64,000 bases of DNA from Euprymna scolopes (lineage: Eukaryota; Mollusca; Cephalopoda; Sepiida; Sepiolidae): NCBI GenBank assembly GCA_024364805.1, contig CM044495.1, positions 46,884,752 to 46,948,751 of the forward strand, read 5' to 3'. Positions 49,850 to 61,550 of the stretch are shown one piece after another; the first letter of the stretch is position 1; each line of letters starts with the position of its first letter. The notes under the pieces were generated by a model. That model searched no databases, was not told the DNA's origin, and saw only the letters and a program-made list of their open reading frames with translations. The position numbers and the translations under genes were made by a program.

Positions 49850-50085
49850 GATTTTCTTTAGTCAACAGAAAGGAAATCGTCTTCAATCATGATAATGCTC
49901 GTCTTCACACCACTATTGATCAGAAAACTAAGAGAATTTGTTTGGGAAATTTTGCTTCATCCTGCATATGCTTCTGACCAAGCTCCTTCGGCTTATGTTG
50001 TAATATTTTTTACTCATAATGGGCGTATGGTCCCTCACAGTTGGGAAATTCTGTTTATAAATGTTGATGCTAGGAACTGACGAAT
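49850..50085 (+). mobile_element. Mariner-group transposase catalytic fragment
   Basis: FNHDNARLHTT is followed, in the next frame, by RKLREFVWEILLHPAYASDQ and APSAY. This is the conserved second half of the DDE/D domain (family HDNARPHxA...LxHPPYSPDLAPSDY). There is one frame change, and S-D-Q stands where S-P-D is usual. Confidence 0.65.
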
Positions 50086-50709
50086 CAAATTAATTCACGT
50101 TCTGCTCTCAACCAATCAGAAACCAGAATTACCCCATAAAAATTAAGCCTTTTTAGCAACGTTGCATATGTTTTCTTCATGTCAACACGAGAAGGATCTT
50201 ATGCTCATTGGCTGCAAAATTATAAAATCCGAAACCTGCGCAGAACAGCTGCCCCCTGAGAATTCGTCATCTTTAGGAATTGTAAAGAATTACTACCCAT
50301 TGGAAACTCTTCTGAAGCTAAACATGGCTTCCAACTAAAGAGCTTATCACTTACTCTGAGGATTACAAAACCACTTAAAGGGCAAAAGATAAACACCAGG
50401 AGAGAAGATCAAGCACAAGTTCACATTAAAACTTCAAGAATTTAAAAAGCGAATGATTTTTTAGCCCGTTGGCAGATGAATCAAGATCGATCAAAGGTCG
50501 TTATTCTCATGAATAAAGATATTTTTTAATATAGTTTTTCATTTTCAAGATTAAATTTTCAATCCTAAAAATTTTTGCACTGGCCTTATATAAAGAGAAT
50601 ATGCACGATGTAATCTTATTCATTAGAAAATTACAAAAATACAAATAAATGGTAATTTTTCAGACTTCATTACACACACTTTAAAGAAATATTATGATTG
50701 CATGCTTAC

Positions 50710-50902
50710 ATGCGCCTGGAAATGCTAAAATTCTACGGCGCCGCACTCGATTGATGGTCTGAGCTTTCTTGTCACATTCATCGGGGCATTTCGTCCAAGT
50801 GCTCCATTCTGATAATACACAATCACTTGGGCAGGGAATCCTGCAACTTTCTTTGTCGCTTGGTCTGCTGTAACTATCACATAGACTCTCATCTTTAGGG
50901 AC
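50710..50902 (-). CDS. THSD7A: THSD7A/B-like protein, TSP1 exon 3 of 5
   Basis: This exon is 193 bases, phase 0 to phase 1. The acceptor TTGTTTCAG precedes GTCCCT and the donor is GCAT|GTAAGC. It starts VPKDESLCDSY, which follows VDVNG of the previous exon without a gap, then reads SCRIPCPSDCVLSEWSTWTKC and RRRRILAFPGA. This matches vertebrate THSD7A around APCPKDCVLSTWSTWSSC and RARSILAYAG. The WSTW motif is a C-mannosylation site. The module is cut after the RILAFPG strand, so the three conserved cysteines that close it must be in the next exon. No exon with the required phase (1 in, 2 out) was recognised downstream. Confidence 0.87.
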
Positions 50903-52051
50903 CTGAAACAATAAGAAAATAAAATAATCGAAAAATTCATTAAACGAGTTGATTATTTCTACACAATTTGACAGAATCATAAAGTAATTTTATCTGTATT
51001 TATTTTAAAGCACCAAGCTATATCCACCCAGCGTTTCCCAACATACAGTAGAGTAATTTTTAATTTTGGTTTGCATAGTTTTGAACTAATGTTAAAAAAT
51101 TCCTTTTATATTCTTTCATTTAAAATGAGTTATCTCATTTAATGTGTGGGTTTTTTTCTTTTACATTTCTATGCGATTTATTAACAGGTGTCTATATTAG
51201 CAATTGTCCAAGATGAAAAATGACTGTGAACACTTATGCAGCATAATTTTCTCCTAATATATATATATATATATATACTATATATTTATCCATACATACA
51301 AACATATATATATATATATATACATCTATATATTTATACATACATACAAACATATATATATATACACATATATATATATATGTACATATACACACACATA
51401 TATATGTGTGTGTGTGTGCGTAAATATATATATGCTTCGGTTATCTCCCCTGTGGCCTTGCCAGGCCACTAATATATTAGAAAGAGAGCCATGCACTCAT
51501 ATTAGTTCTACATACATATGAAAGCTACTGTAATCTCTATTTGAGAAGTGTATGAGTTCTATAAGAGAGAAGTTATTTCCCCTTTCTTAGGTACCCAAGG
51601 GAAGAGGGTGGTCGATATAAATCAATCATATAGGTGTCAGCTTGCAAGTTATTAAGTTTATCAAGCTTTCACCGGAAGGGAAGCCACTGTTTAGAAAATC
51701 TAATTACATTTTTATCAATGGACAAAGATCAATGGAAGATAAAGCATTCCAGAAATGGTTCCCAGCAAAGATAGAAAAGATGAAGATTTTCTATATTATT
51801 ATGCTTTTTACAAAGAATAAAACCTCAAAGATTTTCTAATTAGTTTTCGGTCAAATATTAGTTTTTCTTCCGTACATAAACACACCCATGTGTATATGAT
51901 ATATATATATATATATATATATATGCTATTATATCTGAATAAATTATTCACATTAATCTATCTCATCTATGTATATTGTGATACATAAAATTATCTGAAT
52001 ATATTATTTACAACTACCTAACTCTCGTACAAATTTAAACTAATCCGCAAT

Positions 52052-52054
<3 letters not shown>

Positions 52055-52116
<62 letters not shown>
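52055..52116. repeat. (TA)n microsatellite
   Basis: Pure TA, about 62 bp; a shorter array lies at 51898-51926. Confidence 0.93.
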
Positions 52117-52117
<1 letters not shown>

Positions 52118-52901
52118 CTTTTTAGTCTGTTAAAAGACTTATAATGCGTGATTTATGCCAAACTTCTACTGTGAATATGGTATTGTGATAACTAATCCCT
52201 ATTAACACATAACTGTGTACCTTATTATAAAAAATGTCCATACAAAATTTTACCAGTATCAGCGCAGTAGTTCCTGAGAAAATGTGCAATGAAGAAACAT
52301 AAATTAAGAGAAATCGTAATATAAAGATAGCAAAGGCAGATTCCAACAGCGATATGTATATTTTACAGCCCTTCCTCCGGACAACCAAGTTTTTTTTATT
52401 TTTGAATTTTCCAGGATCCTGACTTTACAGAAAAATTCAGTATAATATACCCTCAAAACACTGAAACTTAATTTATAAATATTCTTTTAGATCGAATGTT
52501 TTCGTCTTTTTATTTTTCAATATCGACGCTGTACTTTATTTTAGCAGACAAAACAAAATAAGAGAATAAGCTATGATTTGCCTTATTTTTTAAAAACTAC
52601 ACTACAAAACAATGCATAGCTTATCAAACACAATATATGGAAAAAGATGAAAACCACAAGGAAAAATATGCAATGTTTTGGATACATAAAAAATAACCCC
52701 CCTTTGCTTAGTAAGCATACCCACTGGAGGCTTGACAAAATGGATGAAAGACCTACTATGACCCTATAGAAGTTGGTTGTAGCGGTTTTGTGGGTCTGCT
52801 ACCATGAAGAGTACTGACAAAAGTAAGTATAGTGGGAACAGTGATTTAATAAAGTGGATTTTGCTAAAATATAATAAATAAAAAATATACAAAATTTGAT
52901 G

Positions 52902-52979
52902 ATCATTATCATATACAAAATATGATAATCATGATGATGACAATCATCATGATTATCATATTTTGTATATGATAATGAT
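52902..52979. repeat. Perfect palindrome, 37 bp arms, 4-base loop
   Basis: The arms 52902-52938 and 52943-52979 are exact inverted copies around GACA. The composition is simple (ATCATTATC, ATGATG). No exact second copy was noticed elsewhere in the window. Confidence 0.9.
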
Positions 52980-53884
52980 GATGACAATCATCATTATCAT
53001 CATGTTGGTTTAATGACCACTTTATATGCTTGCATGAATTGGACCAACAATTCCCAACCTTTCCTTCATCATTGACTCCCTCGGCTTAATGTATTTTTCG
53101 ATTTACCCCCTACTCCCATATACAAAATTTCGTAGCCATCATCAAGTGACAGAAAAACATGATGGTCAAAAAGAACTTTCTATTGTTTAGGATTTTAGGT
53201 TTTGTATTAAAATAATATTATACATTCGGATCTCAAAAATAAAAAAATAAAACCGTTTTCTAAATAGCAAATTATGAAGTTAATTTGTATTACATTTTTT
53301 AGACATTATTTTTACATTATCAGATACTTCAATTATTTACCCCCGACTATATAATTTATTTACCCTTAGGTGTAAACTTACCCCTGGTTGAGAACTTCAG
53401 TGTTAAACGAGTTAATTTGAAAGTTTATTTCTAAAATCGTCTCTGTCCAAGTATTTATTTATCCCTTCTTTTCACAAGTCCATTTGTATAACTGAGTCTC
53501 ATGATTTTATGGCCTTCCTTCCTGAGTCTGTTAAATCAACTGTTTCACATCTACTAATCCAAGAACTCATCTATTATTTTAATATGCCCTTACCATTTTT
53601 ATACATCATTCAATTCTACATTTTGTTTTGGCATTATATGTATTGTATGACAGCGCGAATTTAGCCTATATTACAGTTTGATAGTAATCGTAGGTTCTTA
53701 ACTTTTTAAACTATAGGTGAAATACCAATGTCTGTTCAATCAATCCTCCTTCATAATATAGGTTTCGGCATTGAATCTAACTCTAAAAAAGTAAAATTTC
53801 CATAGAAACGTTAAACCAGTTGAGTTTTACAAGCTTTTACTTGTATTATTCAGAATGCTATTCTCATCTTTGTTGTTAATTTCA

Positions 53885-54065
53885 CAACGTTTCGACCGAT
53901 GTAACCATCGATCTTCTTCAGGTTCATCTTACAAAAGTCATGAATCTTTATATCAAACTTGGGAGTCTATGTGAAATTTTGAACTGAAGCTTTATTTAAT
54001 CCACTGGCGTAGATTATTCTCGTTTAGTCAGCCAGGTATAACCAATATATGGAAGAATCATATTG
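53885..54065 (-). mobile_element. P1 element end, probably Penelope-like remnant
   Basis: The hammerhead-like core at 53889-53921 is preceded on the minus strand by the P1 body (AAACTTGGGAGT, TTTATTTAATCCAC on the plus strand), as at 49365-49640. It is non-coding. Confidence 0.4.
53889..53921 (-). ncRNA. Hammerhead-like core, family P1
   Basis: The minus strand reads CTGAAGA, A, an 8-pair stem (GATCGATG with CATCGGTC, one G-U) closed by a GTTA loop, then GAAAC. This is the longest stem II of the P1 copies. Confidence 0.45.
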
Positions 54066-55189
54066 AAACTCTAATTCCTGTTGGATCACCGAACGGTAAA
54101 CGACAGTGACGTTAATCAGTTTATTATTTAGAAATATCAGATGTTATATGTGAGTGGACGTCAACGTCTACATGCAAAAACTTAGGCAAACGTCAACGTC
54201 ATCATCTTTTCTGACCGGGATATACATCTCTGTGACAGTTTGTAAATCAAATATTCCCTAGAAACTTCGTCCTTTAGAGAAAGCCGGTTTAACTTGCCTA
54301 GAGTGAATGCTGTTCTGCTGTTTTTATTTCATTAGTTATGAATAGATAGAAGTATTTGAATCTACTTGCCGCACCCCCCCCCGGCTCCACCAAGTTACAA
54401 TCAGACACAAGGTCAGTATTTGTAAGGAAAATTCAGTTGTCAAAAACAGGGCGATTCTGGATTGGAACAAAAGTAAAAGCATTGTGTCAGTCTAAAAGGA
54501 CATCAAAATATTATTTGTAGAATTAGAACAGATACTATGCTTTTTCACTGGGCATTTTATTCTCAGTTAATGCAGGTGAAAATTGAACATTCAACCTCCA
54601 GAAGACTGTCGCTTAAGACTGCTTATAACTCGTCTTTATCCGTTGCGTCACGGGTTCACGCGAATTATCATTTGGGAAACTCTGAAACGAAATGTTTCTT
54701 ACTGACACATCATTTCTTTGTAAGGTTTACGTCCAATGTAGATCTGAATAAATCATGTGTTAGATTTCAATCGAGTGTTCTAGTCTTTGTTGATTAAATT
54801 TAGTGATTCATCAGAAGATCGTCTGTGTGAATCCTAATAGAAACTGCAGTCCTGATCAAAGCTGATATGATTATGAGAATGTTTTTAATGACGTGAGTGT
54901 GTTACTAGGATCGATAACAATGGAAATAATTAGTCTTGAACTCTAATTAGACAATATTATTTGCTTTTCCTCACAGCCAGTTGATTTAGAAGATTTTGGA
55001 CTTTTTTCCCCAGTGCTTTCAGACATTAAGAATAGAAATAGCAACCTCTGCATTTGGACGACTAGAAGGAAAGAGGAGGAAGAACATGTCAACATGTCTG
55101 AATTTAAGACTTTACAGAACATTCCATTAAAGGTAGAACGATAAAATTGTCGCCCTAGAAAAGACAACATGATTCCCTTTCCGTTTGAG

Positions 55190-55800
55190 GAAAACTAATT
55201 TTTTTTTTTTTTTTTTGCAGACCATCTACAATTTGGCCAGTTTTGTACAAATACCAAGAGCGATAAGAGCCTTCTATTATCTCTGAAAGTGATGCAATGT
55301 TCAACAAACGAGATTGGAGATGCGCCGTTGTACAACTCATACTCTCTACAACATGGTGCATCTACGACTACGGTCTCACTCTTAGATTCGGGCTTGTATG
55401 ATAGACAGTCTCAAATCTAATAATCCTGTACTATCTGATCATCACAAGGTTGCATCTCTGTATCTGTTTTACAATTATTCTAATGGAGTGATGAACTCAT
55501 AGCAAATCTGCCCCCTTGTCGGATTAACTGAGAGTATGTACGTCAAGAAGCACATTCCCACCTTTTCATTGTTAGAGTAGAAGCCTTTCCGGCATCTAGA
55601 GACTTTAATAGTTTCTCCTGTCGGACTGCTAGGCATTTGAATTCCTTCCCCATTTCCTGACTGTACTAACCTACAAAAGTTTAAATGTAATGCGAACCAA
55701 CATCTGCTTCTTCTTCCCCAGGATTCCCTGTTGGAGACAATCTACAAAATAGTTGCTCATTTCATCCAAGTTGCAATATAAAAATACAGTGTTGGGGATG
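55190..55800 (+). mobile_element. LINE-A fragment, 3' part
   Basis: Blocks HHKVASLYLFYNYSNGVMNS, KFKCNANQHLLLLPQ and a MVHLRLRSH-type region match the LINE-A tail. A T-run at 55200-55216 lies at the left edge. Frames are broken. Confidence 0.55.
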
Positions 55801-55889
55801 TTAGACTGCACAGAAAAAAACTGAGGGGAGATAAGAAGGCAATAAACTCTGTTTTAGTTTTATAGGTATAAAGATTTTAGTTTTCTTTT

Positions 55890-56140
55890 TTGTATGCATC
55901 TATCACATCGACACATCAATCCTCGTCAGATCACCAAAGTTAAGCAATAATGAGCCTGGTCAGTACCAGATAGGTGACTATTTGAGAAGGCTAGGTACTG
56001 TATGTACTGCGACATGTCGTAGAAATTTCCAGATTAGTATCTGGGGGCATGTTTAACTCAATGTAGGGGCAGATACACCTCCAAGATCAAGACAAATGCA
56101 ACAGAAAACAACCGTCTTTAGTCGTCCCGAGATTATCATG
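55890..56140 (+). mobile_element. 5S-rRNA-derived SINE, type 1
   Basis: The head has TCCTCGTCAGATCACCAAAG, TTAAGCAATAATGAGCC, GGTGACTATTTGAGAAGG and GTACTGTATGTACTGCGA. The body has TGTTTAACTCAATGTAGGG and resembles the copy at 8815. Confidence 0.62.
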
Positions 56141-56261
56141 GCTCTACAATTTGAAGAGCCATGGTCGGTGATACTGTTAAAACAGCAGGGCCGCTGCATG
56201 CATGCATATTGCAATATGTCTAAAAACTGGTAAGAGAAGAAGAATTCTTAAAACTACTTAC

Positions 56262-56470
56262 TCCATTCACATCTACACACGACAGTTGATTGTGTTTTGT
56301 GCCTTGACCACACATTCTCTCTGAGCGATCAAGATAACAAATGCCGGATGAAGTAAGGTTCCAAGAATAGCAGGGACCAGGATCACAGGGTTGTGTTTCA
56401 ATCACAGGTATGCAGCCTCCACCTGTGCCATGAGATGTTGACACAATTTGAAGAGTCCGGGAACGATAAC
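56262..56470 (-). CDS. THSD7A: THSD7A/B-like protein, TSP1 exon 2 of 5
   Basis: This exon is 209 bases, entering in phase 1 and leaving in phase 0. The acceptor is TCCATTCCAG and the donor is GGA|GTAAGT. It continues the module begun in the previous exon and joins it in frame: the last G of that exon plus GT gives glycine. It contains IETQPCDPGPC, then the next module start CYSWNLTSSG (NLT is an N-glycosylation sequon), MCGQGTKHNQLSC and VDVNG. The order ETxPC, PCYxW, CGxGT, C is the alternating even-type TSP1 module of THSD7, matching vertebrate AIPCEEPACYDW and ECGPGTQ. The intron to the upstream exon is 4.1 kb and carries a LINE-type-free stretch plus Helitrons and a hammerhead-bearing repeat. 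Confidence 0.87.
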
Positions 56471-57593
56471 CTGGAATGGACAAAAACAAAAAATGTATTA
56501 ATACTCTTTCATATTCCCAAAGAATGAGTGAATTCATAATGCAAACCTAAAAGTAGAAAAAATACAAGTTAAATTGAAATAAGTGTGTTAGACATTGCGT
56601 GAGTAGACTCACTTGTATATAAACTGGTTAGTTAAGAATAACAGGAAATGAAAAGTCAGCCCAGGTCAAATAGATGCCCACAATCTGAGGATTATAGGTG
56701 ATTGGAATTAATAGAAGCTCTCTTTGAACCATGTGGAGTCATATGAGAGTGTGAGAGAAACTTCTGTAAGGATCACATAGAATATAATAGCCATTTTTGG
56801 AGTATGCAATGCGTGAAAATGTAAAATGATATGGGCTAACAAAATATTATTAAACAGTGATTAGCAATCTCTCTCTCTCTCTCTCTTTTTTTTTATTATT
56901 GGATAGTGATTTGGAATGAAGATCAAGTCGAATAGACATTTTCTGTCTTCTACTAGTTTGTCTCGATTTAAACTTTTGAAAGTTTGATTTTAGTCTGTAA
57001 GGATCAGAGAGGATCACATATAAAGGCAACATGCAGCTATGAATAACTATTGAAGAAATATTGAAGTTCACGAATTGTACAGAAACTTGATTTCTATATG
57101 TATGACACAACGTCGAAATGCAACAGTGTCCTTTCTTCACGAAGAGTTAAATACACGATGCAATTATGTTGTGGGTGTAACATTTCAAGTCCTTTATTTC
57201 CAAAATATAAATGTAATAACTTTGTGAAACTTACGATATACACGTTGCCCCCACCATTCCAGAATGTTTTATTCACTTGTGAAATCGTTGATAATATTCA
57301 CAATCCTTTCTGATGCTTATTTGTACAAAAATTTATCGGATTATAAGCTATGTATGGCTTGTCCAAAACGTTTCTGTCATGAATGACCCGCATACTATGG
57401 TGATACATGAGACTGAAGCTCGCTCATAGATTTCGTACTCCCAGAGATCCGGTTCAACTTAGTCATACATTACCAAAGCGGTAATAATACAAAGTTTTTA
57501 AACAGAAATACTCATCAAAAATAATTATTCCCAACACTTCATTGTTTGTTTATCAAATCAGTACTGTGTGTTCTTTCTCAGATTATGCCGTAT

Positions 57594-57594
<1 letters not shown>

Positions 57595-57628
<34 letters not shown>
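57595..57628 (+). repeat. (CA)n microsatellite
   Basis: About 15 CA units followed by ATACATA-rich sequence to 57680. Confidence 0.9.
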
Positions 57629-57629
<1 letters not shown>

Positions 57630-57910
57630 TCATACATATATAAATACATAAAACACACACATATGCATACATATATATGTTGTGTAGCAGGGGTTCATAT
57701 TTAAAGAGATGACGGGGAGTTCATATTGGAGCACATATATAACGGGATTCATGTCATACAGACATAACGATGGTGATGATGAGGGAGAGAAGACATTTAT
57801 AGATACAGTTCTTAATAATTTCATTATAATTGATGATAAAACACAATTACCTTTCGTTTATTTACTTGAGCAGAAAATTTCAGGATATGCTGGAGTGTGT
57901 ATAGTTATCA

Positions 57911-58080
57911 TTAGGACTAAGACAACAGCATATTATTTTCATTGTTTTGACTTTCGAGTGTGTATTCGTTGATATATAATATGCTTTTATATAGAGTGAC
58001 GTTATTCTCGGTTGATTAACTGTCTGTGTCGGATATATACTCAAGGGTACAATGATAATATTCTGTTGTCATAGCCCTAG
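57911..58080. mobile_element. MITE-A copy 3
   Basis: TTAGGACTAAGACAACAGCA at left and TTCTGTTGTCATAGCCCTAG at right form inverted ends. The centre TTCTCGGTTGATTAACTGTC is as in copy 2. Confidence 0.58.
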
Positions 58081-58648
58081 TCATCATATATTTTACATCT
58101 GTTAAGCAAGGTCCTGGGAACATAGCCCAAAATAGCGTATGACGTATATCCCACTGTTCTTTGTGGTATAAGATCCAAGTATAGTATCTGTTCTGCTACT
58201 TCACTTAAGTTGATTTGTCATTTATCAATGTAGGATAAACCCTTCTATACTAACGTAATTTTATTTTTTTTGCCTACTTCGAGAGTCCCTCCTTTTGGGG
58301 AACTGGTTCTTCCCCCATATTAAAAACGACCTTGTGTCACATATTGCTCTCGTGGGGAAACAATGATATAGCAATAAGTCATACACCCTCCACTATGATT
58401 ATGCAAGCTCTGCATCGATGAATATAGAAAATGCAGCTTCAAAATGTCATCCATCCCCAGCAAAAACAAAGGTAAATTACTCCAATGTGTTACAATGACG
58501 GGACACATACACTTGTAAAATTGAAAATTTATCTTTTTCTACCAGTAAGTGTGATTGTGCTATTTTATTTACCTTTTGTTTCTTTATTTTTATTTATCTA
58601 TTTATTTATTTTGCAGGATAGGGGTCTAAAAAGAACATGGGGCATGTA

Positions 58649-58649
58649 A

Positions 58650-58704
<55 letters not shown>
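58649..58704 (+). repeat. (TC)n-(TA)n compound microsatellite
   Basis: CT units then TA units; forms the left border of the P4 repeat copy 2. Confidence 0.9.
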
Positions 58705-58714
<10 letters not shown>

Positions 58715-59204
58715 CTTCAGAATAAAATTATCCAACAATCAGCTGGTATGGAAACCCGTGATTATAAGATTTACAAAATATTTCTGGCAGTAATATTCTA
58801 TAAGTATTATCCCACCTAAATAAAAATTACTCAATATACAAAATGCAGTTTGGATCATTTTACCTCATTGCTTTCACCTCGAATTTTACCGTACAATCTG
58901 GAGGTAAACTTTTATATCTTTTTCTTTAACTTCCCTTACTCTATGACTTAATTACTCATGGAAAATCATAATTAAAAATTTAATGTCTCACTGACTTTAA
59001 CAAATAGGGTGTATACCATTATAACTATTTGCTAATATTTTTTCCTCTGAAGAGAAGGTAGACATCGAAACCCTATAGTTATATAAGGAGTTAAAATATT
59101 TATAATATATTCTTTGTCTTACATAGAATAATAAAAATATTTGATATACAACTCAAACATTTCATGTCATAATTTTTTTAAATTCATTGAATCACTAAAC
59201 TTTG

Positions 59205-59212
<8 letters not shown>
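58705..59212 (+). repeat. P4 repeat, hammerhead-bearing, copy 2
   Basis: This is the homologue of 6335-6850, in the intron between the two most upstream host exons. It begins next to a CT/TA microsatellite (58649-58700) and ends at a TA microsatellite, as copy 1 does. It is non-coding. Confidence 0.6.
59041..59091 (+). ncRNA. Hammerhead ribozyme-like motif, family P4 copy 2 (decayed)
   Basis: The core is CTGAAGA (59047-59053), stem II GAAG/CATC with one mismatch and the same GTAGA loop, then GAAA (59067-59070). Stem I is TTTCC paired with GGAG plus neighbours (59041-59046 with 59086-59090). Stem III is disrupted. It is homologous to the copy at 6441-6490. Confidence 0.5.
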
Positions 59213-59240
<28 letters not shown>

Positions 59241-59270
59241 CAATATATATATATATATATATATATATTA
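59206..59270. repeat. (TA)n microsatellite between P4 and Helitron H1
   Basis: Two TA arrays separated by ATCA; the right border of P4 and the left border of the Helitron at 59273. Confidence 0.9.
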
Positions 59271-59272
59271 CA

Positions 59273-60052
59273 TTAGCAGTTCCGCCCGGCTTTGCTCGGG
59301 CCCTAGGTACTGTTCATAACTTTATGTGCATATGTCTGGAATATATATATTCCAAAGTTTAACTCATGTCCAGATAACTTACATCTAAAATTTCAAATGT
59401 TTAGACACAAAATTGGCAGAGGAGTTTGATAGAGTCTGCAAAGGTCAACTCCTTCAACTTTGACCTCTTGGTAGCCAAATTTCGCCCAAAAACTGCTTAA
59501 AGAGTATTCAGACATGCGGCAAGCTTTTTATGTAAAATTTCAAATGTTTAGACTCAAAATTGGCTGAATAGTTTGGTAGAGATCGCAAAGTACAATTTTT
59601 TTTAAACTTTGACCCGCTGGCAGCCAAATTTTCGCAAAAGCTTGCCCTATGTCTGAATACACTTTATATAAAATTTCAAATGTTAAGACTACCAAATTAC
59701 TATACTAATTTTTAGAGACCGCAGCTTTGATTCCAATTCTGACTTTTTAATTTAAGTGGAGCCCAAAACAATAAATATTAAGAAGTTTGATGTAGGTTAC
59801 TTGGACATGAATCAAACATTTCAAGTGTTTCGACCCAAAATTGACAGAGGTGTTTAGTAGAGTTTTCAAAGGTCAACTCGTTGAACTTTGACTCTTTGGC
59901 AGCTAAATTTCTGACCGAAATCTGATAAAAAGATTTTACCCAAATCTCAATACCTCTTATGTCAAATCTTGAGCCTGTAGATTGAAATTGTGCAGAGTAG
60001 TTTGGTAGGTAAATGTACATACACAGAGACAATTTCACTTATATATATAAGA
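59273..60052 (-). mobile_element. Non-autonomous Helitron H1, second copy
   Basis: It is 780 bp on the minus strand. It starts A|TCTTATATATATAAGTG and ends CCCGAGCAAAGCCGGG, spacer, CTAA|T. It has the same internal tandem units as 29933-30705 (boxes like TTAGACACAAAATTGGC on the plus strand). It sits head-to-head with an H2 Helitron at 60053. Confidence 0.78.
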
Positions 60053-60507
60053 TACTTTATCTCTGATTGTGTGAGGAACCGTCTCGACCAAACTATTTAC
60101 ATGCCTTTAAATCAATATATACACCTATGGAACAAAAACGATTTAGTTTTTAGCCGGTAGAAATAGCTGCTCAGAGGTCAAAAATGAAATAATTGGAACT
60201 TCACAGTCATAAGTCGACTAAATGTGTATCGTCTATACATACACATATAAAAATTATATACATTTATACGGTAAAGTTGATTAAGTTCCGATATTCTTCT
60301 GTTGTTAGCTCAGATGATAATAAATGTTTTAGTTTCGATTCAGGCTGATGGCACCCAAGTTATATATTTTTTTTAAATTTGGAAATCTCTATAGATTATT
60401 ATATTGTACCTAATATATAACAGAGTATTGGATAATAATACATATGAAATCTGCATGAATTAAAATATCATATTTAAGCATCTTGGGCAACTCTGAATGG
60501 CCTGCTA
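60053..60507 (+). mobile_element. Non-autonomous Helitron H2 copy
   Basis: It shares the H2 body (GTCGACTAAATGTGTATC, CTGATGGCACCCAA, TATTATATTGTACC, AAAATATCATATTTAAGCAT) and ends in a decayed hairpin then CTGCTAG|T. It lies 62 bases from the exon at 60570. The exact 5' end is uncertain. Confidence 0.6.
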
Positions 60508-60569
60508 GTCATTATAGAGAACTGTGAAACTACGAAAGAGGGAAGAAATGAGAACATTGTTTACTTTAC

Positions 60570-60755
60570 CTGTGTATTGATGTCGTTTTTTGCGATGAAT
60601 CTTATCTTCAATACAGGAAATTGGTTTGCATTTGCTCCAGGTACTCCACTCTGATGCCAAACAACTTTGTCGACATTCTATGTGGCACACTTTGGTCATG
60701 TTAGGTTTGACATCATTACAGTTGCTCTCAGCGACAGGAATTTGTGAGTGTTTGT
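60570..60755 (-). CDS. THSD7A: THSD7A/B-like protein, internal TSP1 exon 1 of 5 in the window
   Basis: This internal exon is 186 bases, phase 1 to phase 1. The acceptor is a T-rich tract ending ACAG and the donor is AG|GTAAAG. It encodes the end of one module (a VCHIEC motif before the next domain) and the start of a TSP1 module with SEWSTWSKC, whose W-x-x-W is a typical C-mannosylation site. A sequon NMT lies just before VCHIEC. It aligns from memory with the vertebrate THSD7A stretch containing QLCHIPCPTEC and WSAWGPC. The family is a multi-TSP1 single-pass membrane protein; THSD7A is known in endothelial and podocyte adhesion and migration, and the molluscan role is unknown. The upstream exon is not seen in the 3.2 kb to the window edge. 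Invertebrates may have one gene ancestral to THSD7A and THSD7B, so the A/B choice is arbitrary. Confidence 0.85.
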
Positions 60756-61332
60756 CTGTAAAATAAAAGAGGCAAAATAATTTATGAAATATTTAAATAC
60801 ATAAAACTGTAGCCATTTTACTGATGATAATAAATATGTGGCTGTACCTTCTTAGCTTATTTGCTTGAGTTGGGAAATGTAGTGTTAAGTTTTGCCAAGG
60901 CCCAGTAGAGGGTCCAGGGGAACTGGCGAAATGTATTTTATTTGTTTTTGTTGATACATATTTATTTAATTGTTACTGCGTCTTCTTTGTCAATTATTCA
61001 ACAACACCACAACACTGAAATACAATACTTAGATGCTGTAACTGTATTCGTCAAACGCATAATTAAAATCTCAAATGCTAACTTTTTATTTATTTGTACA
61101 AGAAAACATAACGAGAAATAAGGAAAAGAATTTCTTAATTAGTATAAAACAATTAAGTGGCTAATGCTACTATTACTACTACTACTACTTGGAGTAATAT
61201 TTTTGTGCCTTTGTTCGACAGACAAGTCCTAAACGTACTGAGAAATATTCTCTTTGATAATACGAATTACGTTTTTGTTGTTATTTGGATTATTCTGTCT
61301 ACTGTTCTCCTCTTGAGTGCCATTTTCATAGC

Positions 61333-61365
61333 GTTTCGATCGATGTAATCTCCGATCTTCTTTAG
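61333..61365 (-). ncRNA. Hammerhead-like core, family P1, arm of inverted pair
   Basis: The minus strand reads CTAAAGA (one change from CTGANGA), A, a perfect 5-pair stem GATCG with CGATC, then GAAAC. The opposing copy is at 61713-61748. Confidence 0.42.
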
Positions 61366-61477
61366 GTGTATCTTGTTGGTCTTGAAAATCTTGCTGTTGA
61401 ACTTGAGAATTTCGTAAGGAATTTCGAACAGAAATAACTGAGTGTGTTTTTTTAGCGTCGCTTGCACTAAGGATTGA

Positions 61478-61550
61478 ACCTTCAACCAGGACCCATAGCA
61501 TAGTGGTAAAGTTCAGTTCTTCTAAAGGTTATAAGTTCAATCTTCAACGT
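61478..61550 (+). mobile_element. Possible tRNA-derived SINE head
   Basis: CATAGCATAGTGGTAAAGTT and GGTTATAAGTTCAATCTTC have A-box and B-box form at tRNA spacing. It lies between the arms of the P1 inverted pair. Confidence 0.4.

Larger units (their letters stand above)
50903..55189. other. Intron between exons 50710 and 56262 (first part)
   Basis: Apart from the TA arrays, the 52902 palindrome and the P1 end at 53885, nothing was recognised. 51240-51470 is TA/TAC-rich with many overlapping low-complexity frames. Confidence 0.4.
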
